Shown piece after piece: positions 9,745-17,250 of a stretch of 64,000 nucleotides of DNA. The DNA is taken from the NCBI RefSeq assembly GCF_031178195.1, contig NZ_JAPSJL010000002.1:454314-518313 (forward strand), given 5' to 3'. The DNA is from Zhihengliuella sp. (GTDB taxonomy: Bacteria > Actinomycetota > Actinomycetes > Actinomycetales > Micrococcaceae). The notes beneath the pieces are model-generated. The model worked only from the letters and a program-made list of their open reading frames with translations. It did no database searches and was not told the origin of the DNA. The first letter of the stretch is position 1; each line of letters begins with the position of its first letter. Position numbers and translations under genes: made by a program.

Positions 9745-11064
9745 TCAGTAGGTGCGCAGGAGCCGGTGCAGAACCCGGGTCCCGAATTTCAACGAGTCCA
9801 CCGGCACGCGCTCATCGATCCCGTGGAACATACCGGTGAAGTCGAGTTCGGGCGGCAGACGCAGCGGCGCGAATCCGTAACCCGTGATCCCGAGCCGAGC
9901 CAGCGACTTGTTGTCGGTGCCGCCGGAGAGCATGTAGGGCAGCACGACGGCGTCGGGGTCCTCCGCCGCCAGCGAGCCGATCATCGACTCCACCAGGTCG
10001 CCCGAGAAGGGGACCTCCAGGGAGATGTCCTCGTGGTCTGCGACGATGTCGACGCCCGGCCCGGCCAGCCTGCGGATCGTCTCCCGCAGGATCTCCTCCT
10101 GCCCCGGCAGGGTGCGGCAGTCGATCAGGGCCTCGGCCGTTCCCGGGATGACGTTGTGCTTGTACCCCGCGCTCAGCGCCGTCGGGTTCGAGGTGTTCTG
10201 CAGGGTCGCCCCGACGAACCGGGCCACGGTGCCGAGCTGGTCGAGCAGCGCCTGCGGATCCGACTCGTCGAACTCCACGCCGGTCAGGTCCGAGACACCC
10301 TCCAGGAACGCCCTGGTGGTCTTCGTGTACTCGATCGGCCACTGGTGGGCGCCGATGCGGGACACGGCGTCCGCCAGCCGGGTCACCGCGTTGTCGTCAT
10401 TGATCTGCGAGCCGTGACCGGCGCGTCCCGCTGCCGCGAGGCGAAGCCAGGCGATGCCCTTCTCGGCGGTCTGCAGGAAGTAGGCGCGCCGCCCGTTGAT
10501 CGTCGAGGAGAATCCGCCGACTTCGCTGATCGCCTCGGTGGCTCCGGCGAAGAGTTCGGGGTGCTTTTCGACCAGCCAGCCGGCACCGTAGTCGCCCCCG
10601 GCCTCCTCGTCGGCGAAGAACGCATAGACGATGTCGCGGCGGGGGCGCTCGCCGGCCCGGGCCATGTGCCGCATGACGGAGAGGATCATGGCGTCCATGT
10701 CCTTCATGTCGACCGCGCCACGGCCCCAGACCATGCCGTCCGAGATCTCTCCTGAGAAGGGGTCGACGCTCCAGTCGGCCGCCTGGGCCGGGACGACATC
10801 GAGGTGCCCGTGCACGACCAGCGCCGGGAGGCTCGAGTCCGAACCCGCGACGCGCGCCACGACGCTGGCGCGCCCGGGCGACGACTCGAGGATCTGCGGA
10901 TCAGCCCCTGCGTCGGCCATCAGGCTTGCGGCGTACTCGGCGGCACGGCGTTCACCGCGGGAATCGTTGTTGCCGAAGTTGGACGTGTCGATCCGGATGA
11001 GGTTGCGGCAGATGTCCACCACTTCGTCCTCGGCGGTGACCTCGGACGCGGATACGTTGCTCAT
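9745..11064 (-). CDS. M20/M25/M40 family metallopeptidase
   Basis: Co-catalytic zinc peptidase or amidohydrolase of 439 residues. The first metal motif is VVHGHLDVVP (around residue 85), the second is WGRGAVDMKDM with its bridging aspartate, and FFADEEAGGDYG supplies the catalytic Glu-Glu pair. The lid domain follows (about 210-335), and the last metal ligand lies near the C-terminus in MFHGIDERVP. The family includes dipeptidases, aminoacylases and succinyl-diaminopimelate desuccinylase; the product here most resembles the general dipeptidase-like group, and the substrate cannot be stated. No signal peptide is present, so it acts in the cytoplasm. It probably shares a transcript with the acyl-CoA dehydrogenase 47 bp downstream. 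Confidence 0.88.
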   Translation of the reverse strand: MSNVSASEVTAEDEVVDICRNLIRIDTSNFGNNDSRGERRAAEYAASLMADAGADPQILESSPGRASVVARVAGSDSSLPALVVHGHLDVVPAQAADWSVDPFSGEISDGMVWGRGAVDMKDMDAMILSVMRHMARAGERPRRDIVYAFFADEEAGGDYGAGWLVEKHPELFAGATEAISEVGGFSSTINGRRAYFLQTAEKGIAWLRLAAAGRAGHGSQINDDNAVTRLADAVSRIGAHQWPIEYTKTTRAFLEGVSDLTGVEFDESDPQALLDQLGTVARFVGATLQNTSNPTALSAGYKHNVIPGTAEALIDCRTLPGQEEILRETIRRLAGPGVDIVADHEDISLEVPFSGDLVESMIGSLAAEDPDAVVLPYMLSGGTDNKSLARLGITGYGFAPLRLPPELDFTGMFHGIDERVPVDSLKFGTRVLHRLLRTY

Positions 11065-11129
11065 GGCGACTCCTTCTGGGCGGCTGGGACTGCCTCCAGC
11101 GTAGCGACGGACGCCACACTCCGGCCGAA

Positions 11130-11159
11130 TTGGTCAACGCCCCGAAGTGGTGTTAGAGT
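11130..11159 (+). promoter_or_regulatory. Promoter of tRNA-Leu
   Basis: TTGGTC (11130-11135), an 18-base spacer and TAGAGT (11154-11159). The inferred start near 11166 leaves a leader of about 58 bases before the mature tRNA, normal for processing by RNase P. Confidence 0.5.
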
Positions 11160-11223
11160 ATTTCTCGCTGCAAACGCACGGAAACGAGTCCTAACCGACT
11201 TCTGACTTGCGGAAACATCACCT

Positions 11224-11308
11224 GCGCGGGTGGCGGAATAGGCAGACGCGCTAGCTTGAGGTGCTAGTCCTCGGATAGAGGGTGGGGGTTCAAGTCCCCC
11301 TCCGCGCA
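11224..11308 (+). tRNA. tRNA-Leu(GAG)
   Basis: An 85-base tRNA. The acceptor stem pairs GCGCGGG (11224-11230) with TCCGCGC (11301-11307), including one G-U pair. The anticodon stem pairs CTAGC with GCTAG around the loop TTGAGGT, giving anticodon GAG, which reads CUC and CUU leucine codons. The T-arm is GGGGG-TTCAAGT-CCCCC. The long variable arm is typical of type II tRNAs. The discriminator is A at 11308, and CCA is not encoded. A strong terminator follows at once, so this is a single-gene transcript. The lower-GC patch downstream suggests past insertion next to this tRNA, although I find no repeat of its 3' end. Confidence 0.97.
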
Positions 11309-11315
11309 CTGAAAG

Positions 11316-11340
11316 AACCCCGGTTTTCCGGGGTTTTTTT
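11316..11340 (+). terminator. Intrinsic terminator of tRNA-Leu
   Basis: Perfect eight-base stem AACCCCGG / CCGGGGTT with a TTTT loop, followed by five more Ts. It is the only classic T-tract terminator in the window. Confidence 0.92.
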
Positions 11341-11852
11341 ATGCCCTCGTTACCTTCGGCCTACCGACCGACGTCGGCACGCTCCGCGGGGGCGAGCGCG
11401 TGATGCGCACCGCCGCATAGGCGCCTGAGGGCAGCGTCGAGGCGAAGAGGGAGGTGCACCTGTACTGGTGTCGATCCTCCACACCGTCCCCCCGGCGCTC
11501 TGGGGGCGGAATCGTCGAGTGGCTCATCGGCCTCACCCGGCACTTGAGTCGTTGCGCGCGGATCTGCTGGCGTACAGCGACGTCATGGTCCCGTTCCTCG
11601 CCGCGCTGCTGGTCGGCCTCTGGACGCGGCCTGGCGGTGGCTGGAGCCGCGCCTGCCAGCGTGGCTGGTGCGCCTCGTCCTCGGCTCGGCCCGGACCCGC
11701 GCAACGATCCGCCGGTGACCTCCGGCGACGTGGACCAGACCGCCCCGACGGGCTGGCCGAGGTCGACCGGATAGTTGACGCTCAAAAACGCGGCGGCGTA
11801 CCGCCCCATATTCGGGGTGGCACGCATTCTCCTTCTGATGATGCAGCCCGGC
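11341..11852. other. 512-bp stretch without a convincing gene
   Basis: The interval between the tRNA-Leu terminator and the duplicated orphan genes holds only short open frames on both strands, and none has a recognisable domain, ribosome-binding site or plausible codon use. The right part (after about 11770) drops in GC. It may contain a decayed gene or the remains of an insertion, but I can identify no transposase, integrase or terminal repeat. Confidence 0.5.
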
Positions 11853-12158
11853 TCAGAGCCAACCCGTGCGCTCGGCAGAGAACTCGAGGGCCGTTGCATG
11901 ATCAGGTGCCGTCAACGCGATTTCATTGACGCGGGTCGTGAACATGTCGATCGGGCTGACCCCCACCTGCTTCGCAGCAAGCTTGTTATCGCGGCTCTGC
12001 ACCCACTTTTCAATCTCGCGTAGCGGCGTCACGAATGGGAAGCGCTTCCCCAGACGATCCACAACATACGTCAGCGTGTAGTCTCCGCCTTGCCTCGATT
12101 GGATTTCATAGTGGCCGTCGCCGTCCTTGAGCCCGTCCAATTCGTGCAGAAGCCCCAT
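11853..12158 (-). CDS. Orphan protein, copy 2 of a tandem pair
   Basis: A 101-residue protein of unknown function, about 73% identical over its whole length to the product of the next gene upstream (12262-12573). It starts at the ATG of MGLLHELDG, with GAAAGGG eight bases upstream as ribosome-binding site. Conserved blocks shared by both copies are RQGGDYTLTYV, GKRF, EKWV, VGVSPI, VNEIALTAPD and LEFSAER. Predicted structure is mixed alpha/beta; there are no cysteines, no membrane segment and no signal peptide. GC in this stretch is about 50-60% by sampled lines, against about 65-72% nearby, which points to transfer. I do not recognise the family; a small immunity-type protein is one possibility, with no direct support. 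Confidence 0.68.
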   Translation of the reverse strand: MGLLHELDGLKDGDGHYEIQSRQGGDYTLTYVVDRLGKRFPFVTPLREIEKWVQSRDNKLAAKQVGVSPIDMFTTRVNEIALTAPDHATALEFSAERTGWL

Positions 12159-12261
12159 TTCATCCCTTTCGTCCCAGCCTACTTGGAGTAGAAGGACGGA
12201 TGACCCAACCGGTACCCTCAACGCGTATAGCTCGCACCCGCGCGTTCCGCCCTCTGCGCAA

Positions 12262-12573
12262 CTAGACCCAACCGACGCGCTCAGCGGAGAATTCCAGACC
12301 GGTTGCTTCATCAGGGGCCGTCAAGGCAATTTCGTTGACGTAGACCATGAACATGCTGATTGGACTCACGCCTACGTCTTTCGCCCCAGCGACGTTGCCA
12401 CTGCTCCGCACCCATTTCTCAAGGTCGCGAAGTGGATTGACGAACTGGAACCGCTTGCCATCACGGTTCAGCACATACGTGAGGGTGTAGTCGCCACCTT
12501 GGCGCGGTTCGATTTCATAGCGGCCGTCCCCATCTTCGCGGCCGTCCAACTCGTGAAGCAGTCCCATCGCCAT
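12262..12573 (-). CDS. Orphan protein, copy 1 of a tandem pair
   Basis: A 103-residue protein of unknown function, the upstream member of a tandem duplication. It begins MAMGLLHELDG at the ATG of 12573, with GAGGAG five bases upstream; an internal ATG two codons later matches the start of copy 2. Against copy 2 about 74 of 101 aligned positions are identical, and changes are scattered, suggesting both copies are under selection. The most variable part is the middle (RSSGNVAGAKD against QSRDNKLAAKQ) and the segment after MF, where any partner specificity might lie. The copies are 103 bp apart on the same strand. No neighbour reveals the function. Confidence 0.68.
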   Translation of the reverse strand: MAMGLLHELDGREDGDGRYEIEPRQGGDYTLTYVLNRDGKRFQFVNPLRDLEKWVRSSGNVAGAKDVGVSPISMFMVYVNEIALTAPDEATGLEFSAERVGWV

Positions 12574-12700
12574 CGGCTCCTCTTGTACGGTTCCGTTCCC
12601 CACGCTACTCCGCCCGGCGTCGCGGGGCGTCGGCGTGGCGGCGGTAGGCTGTCCAACGGCCTCGGGAAATACGTCGCCCCTCGGAAAGGTTGAGAGAGAC

Positions 12701-12973
12701 ATGAGCGAATCTGCACTGAACGAGTACATCCCCGCCACTGGCGTCACGATGTTCACCACCACCTGGTGCGGCTACTGCCGCAACCTCAAGCGCATGATGG
12801 AGGCCGAGGGCATCCAGTACCGCGAGGTCAACATCGAGGAGACCCCGGGCACCGCCGAGATCGTCGAGTCGTTCAACGGCGGCAACCAGACCGTGCCGAC
12901 CCTGATCTTCCCGGACGGCTCCGCCGCCACGAATCCCCTCATCGACGAGGTGCGCTCGCGCCTCGGCGCGTAA
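12701..12973 (+). CDS. mrx1: Mycoredoxin
   Basis: Glutaredoxin-fold oxidoreductase of 90 residues that reduces mycothiol mixed disulfides on proteins. The active site is TWCGYC (Cys23, Cys26), the CGYC motif typical of mycoredoxin-1. A cis-proline segment TVPTLIF and the downstream DGSAATNP match the family. The ATG at 12701 follows a purine-rich GGTTGAGAGAGAC; TAGGCT at 12645-12650 may be its -10 box. It stands just upstream of mscR, another mycothiol-dependent gene, but the two are separated by 172 bp with a hairpin. Its electron donor, mycothiol, depends on mshC in the same window. Confidence 0.93.
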   Translation: MSESALNEYIPATGVTMFTTTWCGYCRNLKRMMEAEGIQYREVNIEETPGTAEIVESFNGGNQTVPTLIFPDGSAATNPLIDEVRSRLGA

Positions 12974-13088
12974 CTCCCCGAAGTTCTCGCGGCGCCCCGC
13001 TTGTCCCCGAGCCGAGGGGCGATGCCGGTCGGCGCCGTCCGGTCTGCGAAACCCCTTGCGCACACCGCTCCTGCCCGTGATTGGATGA

Positions 13089-13116
13089 CGGTGGCGTCCT
13101 GCAAAGGACGCCACCG
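13089..13116 (+). terminator. Hairpin between mrx1 and mscR
   Basis: Perfect 11-base stem CGGTGGCGTCC / GGACGCCACCG with a six-base loop, followed by TTTCC. It may end the mrx1 transcript. It lies only 30 bases before the mscR start, so if mscR is transcribed from further upstream it would instead form a hairpin in its leader. Confidence 0.6.
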
Positions 13117-13146
13117 TTTCCATGCACGAAGAATCCAGGAGAGCAC

Positions 13147-14250
13147 ATGCCTCAGCAGGTCAAGGGCGTCGTCGCCACAGCCAAGAACGCACCCGTGGAG
13201 TTGACGACGATCGTGATCCCGGATCCGGGGCCGGGAGAGGCCGTGGTGGACATCCTCACCTGCGGCGTCTGCCACACGGATCTGCACTACAAGCAGGGCG
13301 GGATCGGTGACGAGTTCCCGTACCTCCTCGGCCACGAGGCCACCGGCGTGGTCTCGCAGGTCGGCGAGGGCGTCACCGAGGTCGCCGTCGGGGACCGCGT
13401 CATCCTGAACTGGCGCGCCGTCTGCGGCCAGTGCCGCGCGTGTGCCAAGGGCCAGCCTCAGTACTGCTTCGACACCGCCAACGCCGCCCAGAAGATGACG
13501 CTCGAGGACGGCACCGAGCTCTCCCCCGCCCTCGGCATCGGGGCCTTCGCGGAGAAGACCCTCGTCGCCGCTGGCCAGTGCACCAAGGTGGACGACGACG
13601 TGGACCCGGCCGCCGTGGGCCTGCTCGGCTGCGGCGTGATGGCCGGCATCGGTGCCGCGATCAACACGGGCGAGGTCAAGCGCGGCGAGTCCGTCGCAGT
13701 CATCGGCTGCGGCGGGGTGGGCATCGCCGCGATCGCCGGCGCAGCTCTCGCCGGCGCCACGACGATCATCGCCGTGGACATCGACCCGGAGAAGGTCGAG
13801 ATGGCCCAGAAGCTCGGTGCCACCCACGGCGTCAACTCGCGTGAGCAGGATCCGGTCGAGGCCATCCGCGAGCTCACGGGCGGATTCGGCGCGGACGTCG
13901 TCATCGAGGCCGTCGGACGGCCGGAGACCTACGAGCAGGCGTTCTACGCCCGGGACCTCGCCGGCCGCGTCGTGCTCGTCGGCGTCCCCACCCCGGAGAT
14001 GAAGCTGGAGCTGCCGCTGCTGGACGTCTTCGGCCGCGGCGGTTCCCTGAAGTCGTCCTGGTACGGCGACTGCCTGCCCAGCCGAGACTTCCCGATGCTG
14101 GTGGACCAGTACCGGCTCGGCCGGCTCGACCTGGACGCCTTCGTCACCGAGCGGGTCGAGCTGACCGACGTCGAAGCCGCGTTCGAGAAGATGCACGGCG
14201 GCAAGGTGCTGCGGTCCGTCGTCGAGCTCCCCGCAAGCCAGGAGGTCTAG
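13147..14250 (+). CDS. mscR: S-(hydroxymethyl)mycothiol dehydrogenase / nitrosomycothiol reductase
   Basis: Zinc- and NAD-dependent medium-chain alcohol dehydrogenase that oxidises the formaldehyde-mycothiol adduct and reduces S-nitrosomycothiol. The 367-residue protein has the catalytic zinc segment TCGVCHTD (Cys39), GHEATG (His63, Glu64) and the structural zinc cysteines 93, 96, 99 and 107 in CGQCRAC...C. The Rossmann motif [13 protein letters not shown] follows (around 190), then VDIDPEK for NAD selection. The start is the ATG at 13147, nine bases after AGGAGAG; an in-frame TTG at 13081 lies before the hairpin and is not favoured. The metallo-hydrolase gene starts two bases after the stop codon, so they form an operon, as in other actinobacteria (Rv2259-Rv2260). 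Confidence 0.95.
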   Translation: MPQQVKGVVATAKNAPVELTTIVIPDPGPGEAVVDILTCGVCHTDLHYKQGGIGDEFPYLLGHEATGVVSQVGEGVTEVAVGDRVILNWRAVCGQCRACAKGQPQYCFDTANAAQKMTLEDGTELSPALGIGAFAEKTLVAAGQCTKVDDDVDPAAVGLLGCGVMAGIGAAINTGEVKRGESVAVIGCGGVGIAAIAGAALAGATTIIAVDIDPEKVEMAQKLGATHGVNSREQDPVEAIRELTGGFGADVVIEAVGRPETYEQAFYARDLAGRVVLVGVPTPEMKLELPLLDVFGRGGSLKSSWYGDCLPSRDFPMLVDQYRLGRLDLDAFVTERVELTDVEAAFEKMHGGKVLRSVVELPASQEV

Positions 14251-14252
14251 CC

Positions 14253-14882
14253 ATGACTGCACGCGTAGAGAACCTCGTCACGTCCGGTACCTTCAGCCTC
14301 GACGGCGGGACCTGGGACGTCGACAACAACGTCTGGATCGTCGGCGACGATTCCGAGGTGATCGTGATCGATCCGGCACACGACCCCGACGCCGTGGCCT
14401 CCGCCGTCGGCGACCGCAGGGTCAAGGCCGTCCTGCTCACCCACGGGCACGACGATCACATCCGCCATGCCCGCTCGGCCGCCGAGAAGCTCGACGCCGA
14501 GATCTGGATGAACCCCGCCGACCAGATGCTCTGGGAGGCCGTCTTCCCGGGCACCCGCCCGGATCACGAGATCGCCGACGGCGATCGCTTCGAGATCGCC
14601 GGGACCGAGCTGCTTGCACTGCACACCCCGGGTCACTCCCCCGGCTCGACGTGCTTCTACGCGCCGGGGCTCGGCACCGTCTTCTCCGGTGACACGCTCT
14701 TCAACGGCGGTCCCGGCGCGACGGGCAGGTCCTACAGCGACTTCGGCACCATCGTGGAGTCCATCCGGACGCGGCTGCTCGAGCTGCCCGAGGATACGGT
14801 GGTCCGCACCGGTCACGGTGACACCACCCGGATCGGGGACGAGGCCCCGAATCTTCAGGACTGGATCGACCGAGGCCACTGA
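14253..14882 (+). CDS. MBL-fold metallo-hydrolase linked to mscR
   Basis: Metallo-beta-lactamase fold hydrolase of 209 residues, of the glyoxalase II-like group. Metal ligands are in LLTHGHDDH, with further ligands in HTPGHSPGS, FSGDTLF and the C-terminal GHGDTT. It starts two bases after mscR. MscR generates an S-formyl-mycothiol-level product from formaldehyde, so hydrolysis of that thioester (or another mycothiol thioester) is a reasonable inference from the pairing; no residue in the sequence proves substrate choice. The protein has no signal peptide and is expected in the cytoplasm. Confidence 0.88.
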   Translation: MTARVENLVTSGTFSLDGGTWDVDNNVWIVGDDSEVIVIDPAHDPDAVASAVGDRRVKAVLLTHGHDDHIRHARSAAEKLDAEIWMNPADQMLWEAVFPGTRPDHEIADGDRFEIAGTELLALHTPGHSPGSTCFYAPGLGTVFSGDTLFNGGPGATGRSYSDFGTIVESIRTRLLELPEDTVVRTGHGDTTRIGDEAPNLQDWIDRGH

Positions 14883-14918
14883 CCACGACGCCTGGCCGAT
14901 GCTGCCGACCGGCCGCAC

Positions 14919-15662
14919 TCAAGCGCCGGTCGGCAGCGCCAACGGCAGGTGGGCGGCGTACGCCGTCAGGAGCGCGTCCTCTACCTGGGCGACGGTGACG
15001 CCCGGCACCAGATCGTCGACGGCCCCGACCGTCGACGGTTCGAGGGGCATCCCCAACGCGTCGTAGACGTCGGACAACACCCGCCTCAGGGGCTCCGAGT
15101 CCTCGACCACGAAGACCGAGGCGAAGAGCCAAGCCCCGGCAACGACTCGTTGCGCCGTCCCGACCAGCTTGACCGGGCCGCCGGCCGAGCCTGCCGGCCG
15201 GCGGCCGTGCACGCTGAACTCCCCGGGGCAGTACTCGCCGGGGATCTCCCCGACCCGGGCGTCGACTGCGAGCGAGGCCAACGCCTCCGCGTAGAGCCGG
15301 CCGAGCTGCTGGAAACGCGCCTGATGGCCCAGCATCGCCTCGCCCGCCGGCTCGGCGTGGTCCACGATCAGTGTGCCACGGTGATAGGCCGCGGCCCGGC
15401 CGCCGGCCTTCCGGACCACCGGCGCGAAGCCTGCCGAACGCGAGAGCTGCACGGCGTCGTCGTATCCCTCCAGACGCACGTCCCGCTGGCCGAAGGCCAT
15501 GGTCGGGGCCGGCCGATAGATGCGCAGCGTGGGTCCGCGGCGGCCGTTGCGGACCTCCTGCAACAGGTCGACGCCCCCGAGCAGGTCCCGTTCCGGGTCG
15601 GCGGAGGCCGAATCCCGGACGACAGTGAGCGGACCGACAACCCCGGGATTCCAAACAGTCAT
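14919..15662 (-). CDS. Lipoate-protein ligase A-like protein
   Basis: A 247-residue member of the biotin/lipoyl transferase superfamily (LplA/LipM type). Visible signatures are APTMAFGQRDV near the N-terminus, VVRKAGGRAAAYHRGTLIVDH corresponding to the conserved RR/KxGGGxVxH region, and the downstream VKLVGTAQRVV lysine segment. The usual RRxGGG is partly changed (RKAGGRAA), so activity on lipoate is not certain; an octanoyl or acyl transferase role is possible. It starts with ATG at 15662, seven bases after a TAGAAT box, which suggests a leaderless mRNA. That box overlaps the -10 box of the divergent kinase gene. Confidence 0.8.
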   Translation of the reverse strand: MTVWNPGVVGPLTVVRDSASADPERDLLGGVDLLQEVRNGRRGPTLRIYRPAPTMAFGQRDVRLEGYDDAVQLSRSAGFAPVVRKAGGRAAAYHRGTLIVDHAEPAGEAMLGHQARFQQLGRLYAEALASLAVDARVGEIPGEYCPGEFSVHGRRPAGSAGGPVKLVGTAQRVVAGAWLFASVFVVEDSEPLRRVLSDVYDALGMPLEPSTVGAVDDLVPGVTVAQVEDALLTAYAAHLPLALPTGA

Positions 15663-15669
15663 GCGTCTG

Positions 15670-15679
15670 ATTCTAGGAT
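15670..15679. promoter_or_regulatory. Overlapping divergent -10 boxes
   Basis: On the minus strand TAGAAT (15675-15670) lies seven bases before the lplA-like ATG. On the plus strand TAGGAT (15674-15679) lies seven bases before a GTG at 15687 of the kinase gene. The two boxes share positions 15674-15675, so RNA polymerase could open only one of them at a time. Neither has a clear -35 box. Confidence 0.45.
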
Positions 15680-16289
15680 GGACGCTGTGGAAACGCCCGG
15701 TAAACCCCTCGTCCTGCTCGGCGGTGCCTCCGGCGCCGGCAAATCCTACCTCGCCGGACGGTACGGCCGACCGCACGTGGTGCTGGACAACTTCTATCGC
15801 GAACTGTCAGAGCACACCGCTCGGTCGCCGTTGCCGATGACGCCGTACGGCGAAGTCGACTGGGACCACCCCGGGACGTGGAACACGTCCTCGGCGGTCG
15901 ACGCGATCGTCGAGCTGCTGGAGTCGGGCGAAGCCCATGTGCCGGACTACTCGCTGGCCACGTCGAGCTACCGGGGACGCTCCCTGGTCGCGCTCGACAG
16001 CGGACCGGTCATCGCCGAGGGAATCTTCGGGGACCGCGTCCTCGCACCGCTGAAGCGGCAGGGCGTACCCGTGGACGCGATCTACGTCGACACCCCGAGG
16101 CTGCTCACCGCCGTGCGCCGCCTGGTCCGTGACGTCTCCGAAGGGCGCAAGCCGCTGCCGTTCCTGCTCAAGCGGGGATGGGCCCTATTCCGCGCGGAGG
16201 GAGCTGTGCGCCGGCGCTATCTGGAGGCCGGCTTCAGGCCGATGCCCAAGCCGGCCGTGAAGCGCTACCTGGCGGAGCTGGCCGCATAG
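15678..16289 (+). CDS. P-loop nucleoside/uridine kinase-like protein
   Basis: A P-loop phosphotransferase of about 200 residues, uridine kinase-like. Walker A is GGASGAGKS near the N-terminus. VVLDNFYRE matches the substrate-side Asp segment of uridine kinases (usually DxFY), followed by VDWDHPGTWN and VIAEGIFGD. No partner or pathway gene is nearby, so the substrate is uncertain. Two starts are possible: ATG at 15678 (203 residues) or GTG at 15687 (200 residues). The plus-strand TAGGAT box spans the ATG, so if that box is used the GTG is the real, leaderless start. A bidirectional hairpin follows the stop. Confidence 0.82.
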   Translation: MDAVETPGKPLVLLGGASGAGKSYLAGRYGRPHVVLDNFYRELSEHTARSPLPMTPYGEVDWDHPGTWNTSSAVDAIVELLESGEAHVPDYSLATSSYRGRSLVALDSGPVIAEGIFGDRVLAPLKRQGVPVDAIYVDTPRLLTAVRRLVRDVSEGRKPLPFLLKRGWALFRAEGAVRRRYLEAGFRPMPKPAVKRYLAELAA

Positions 16290-16296
16290 GCGGACG

Positions 16297-16322
16297 GGAC
16301 CCGGTTCGAACGAACCCGGTCC
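16297..16322. terminator. Bidirectional hairpin between convergent genes
   Basis: Twelve-base stem with one C-C mismatch: GGACC-C-GGTTCG / CGAACC-C-GGTCC around an AA loop. It sits between the kinase gene and the convergent thioesterase gene. There is no T-tract on either side. Confidence 0.6.
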
Positions 16323-16330
16323 AATGACGC

Positions 16331-17152
16331 TCAGCCCAGCGGGCGCACCGTCAGGATCTGCTCGCTGCGTCCGAACGGACCCTGTTCGTCGTGCAGGACT
16401 GCGGAGGTCAGCCCGATCCCGTCGGCCCCGTAGGTCTGCTGCGACTCCAACCCCAGCCACTCCCCGACCGGGGCGCGATGCATGTGGATCTGCAGATCCA
16501 GGTTCGGGAACATCCAGGACCCCTGCCCCGGTTCGACGCGCGGTGCCACGCCGTTGGCCGTGTCGACCATGCCCATCAGATGTGTCAGCGCCGACGTCTC
16601 GTGCCCCTCGACCATCGGCAGCTCGTTGCGGAGCCAGACCACGCCCCGGCCGGGCCGATGTTCGGGGGCCACGCGGAACTGGAGCGATTCGATGTACCCG
16701 CCCGGCCACACACTCATTCCGGTCCAGTCCGGGAGCTCGTGCGGTCCCACGACGGGAGCGTCCTCGAGACCGACAACGGCGGTGGAGTCGCCTGTCTTGA
16801 GTCGCCAGGCGCGGGCGACGATGCTGGTGCGTCCCTGCGCGACCATCTCGGCCTCGACGAGCTCGATGGTGCGGCCGGGACGGATCATTCTGGTGCGGAT
16901 CTCGAATTCGCCACCGCGGATGATGCCGTGGATGTCCAGACTGATGCGGGCCATCCGCAGGTCGTCTCGGGGCTGGAACTGCTCCAGGACGTGCGTCATG
17001 ATGCCGGTGGCCGGCGCCATGTGCTGCTCGTGGGGATTCCAGGCCCCCTGGGCGTGAACCGTGGAGTGGTAACGCCCGCCGCCGAGGTCCTCGTAGAAGA
17101 AATCGCCCACCGATAGCTCGGGCAGGGCCTCCTGGGCCGACGTCTGTGTCAT
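16331..17152 (-). CDS. Acyl-CoA thioesterase family protein (double hotdog)
   Basis: A 273-residue protein with the layout of TesB-like double-hotdog thioesterases. The first hotdog covers about 15-125 and includes HEQHMAPATGIMTHVLE and RISLDIHGIIRGGEFE. The second covers about 150-270 and contains NLDLQIHMHRAPVGEWLG and GIGLTSAVLHDEQGPFGRSEQ, the C-terminal Asp/Gln region used for catalysis. The physiological thioester is unknown. The ATG at 17152 has AGGAG about ten bases upstream; a longer in-frame extension is possible but reads as low-complexity. It is convergent with the kinase gene and divergent from the DUF2809 gene. Confidence 0.85.
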   Translation of the reverse strand: MTQTSAQEALPELSVGDFFYEDLGGGRYHSTVHAQGAWNPHEQHMAPATGIMTHVLEQFQPRDDLRMARISLDIHGIIRGGEFEIRTRMIRPGRTIELVEAEMVAQGRTSIVARAWRLKTGDSTAVVGLEDAPVVGPHELPDWTGMSVWPGGYIESLQFRVAPEHRPGRGVVWLRNELPMVEGHETSALTHLMGMVDTANGVAPRVEPGQGSWMFPNLDLQIHMHRAPVGEWLGLESQQTYGADGIGLTSAVLHDEQGPFGRSEQILTVRPLG

Positions 17153-17238
17153 CCGCTGCTCTCCTGATCCGTACCTTGTCTCGCTTCTCATCTCAGCGCA
17201 AGCCGCGCTGCAACGCAAAACGCCCAGTGCGCCGCCGA

Positions 17239-17244
17239 TAGGCT
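17239..17244 (+). promoter_or_regulatory. -10 box of a leaderless promoter for the DUF2809 gene
   Basis: TAGGCT ends six bases before the ATG at 17251. No Shine-Dalgarno sequence is present and no -35 box is obvious. Confidence 0.4.
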
Positions 17245-17250
17245 GAGCGA

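Noticed and set aside
11339..11899. 186-codon minus-strand frame after tRNA-Leu
   Set aside because: No recognisable domain, no convincing ribosome-binding site, Arg/Pro/Ser-rich composition, and it overlaps both the terminator and copy 2 of the orphan pair.
11224..12700. tRNA-Leu as an integration site with flanking att repeats
   Set aside because: I looked for a repeat of the tRNA 3' end (the T-arm and acceptor sequence) downstream and found none, and no integrase gene is present. The island idea rests on GC and gene content only.
13081..13146. TTG start upstream for mscR
   Set aside because: The extra 22 residues are encoded by the terminator-like hairpin and are not conserved in the family; the ATG at 13147 has a good ribosome-binding site.
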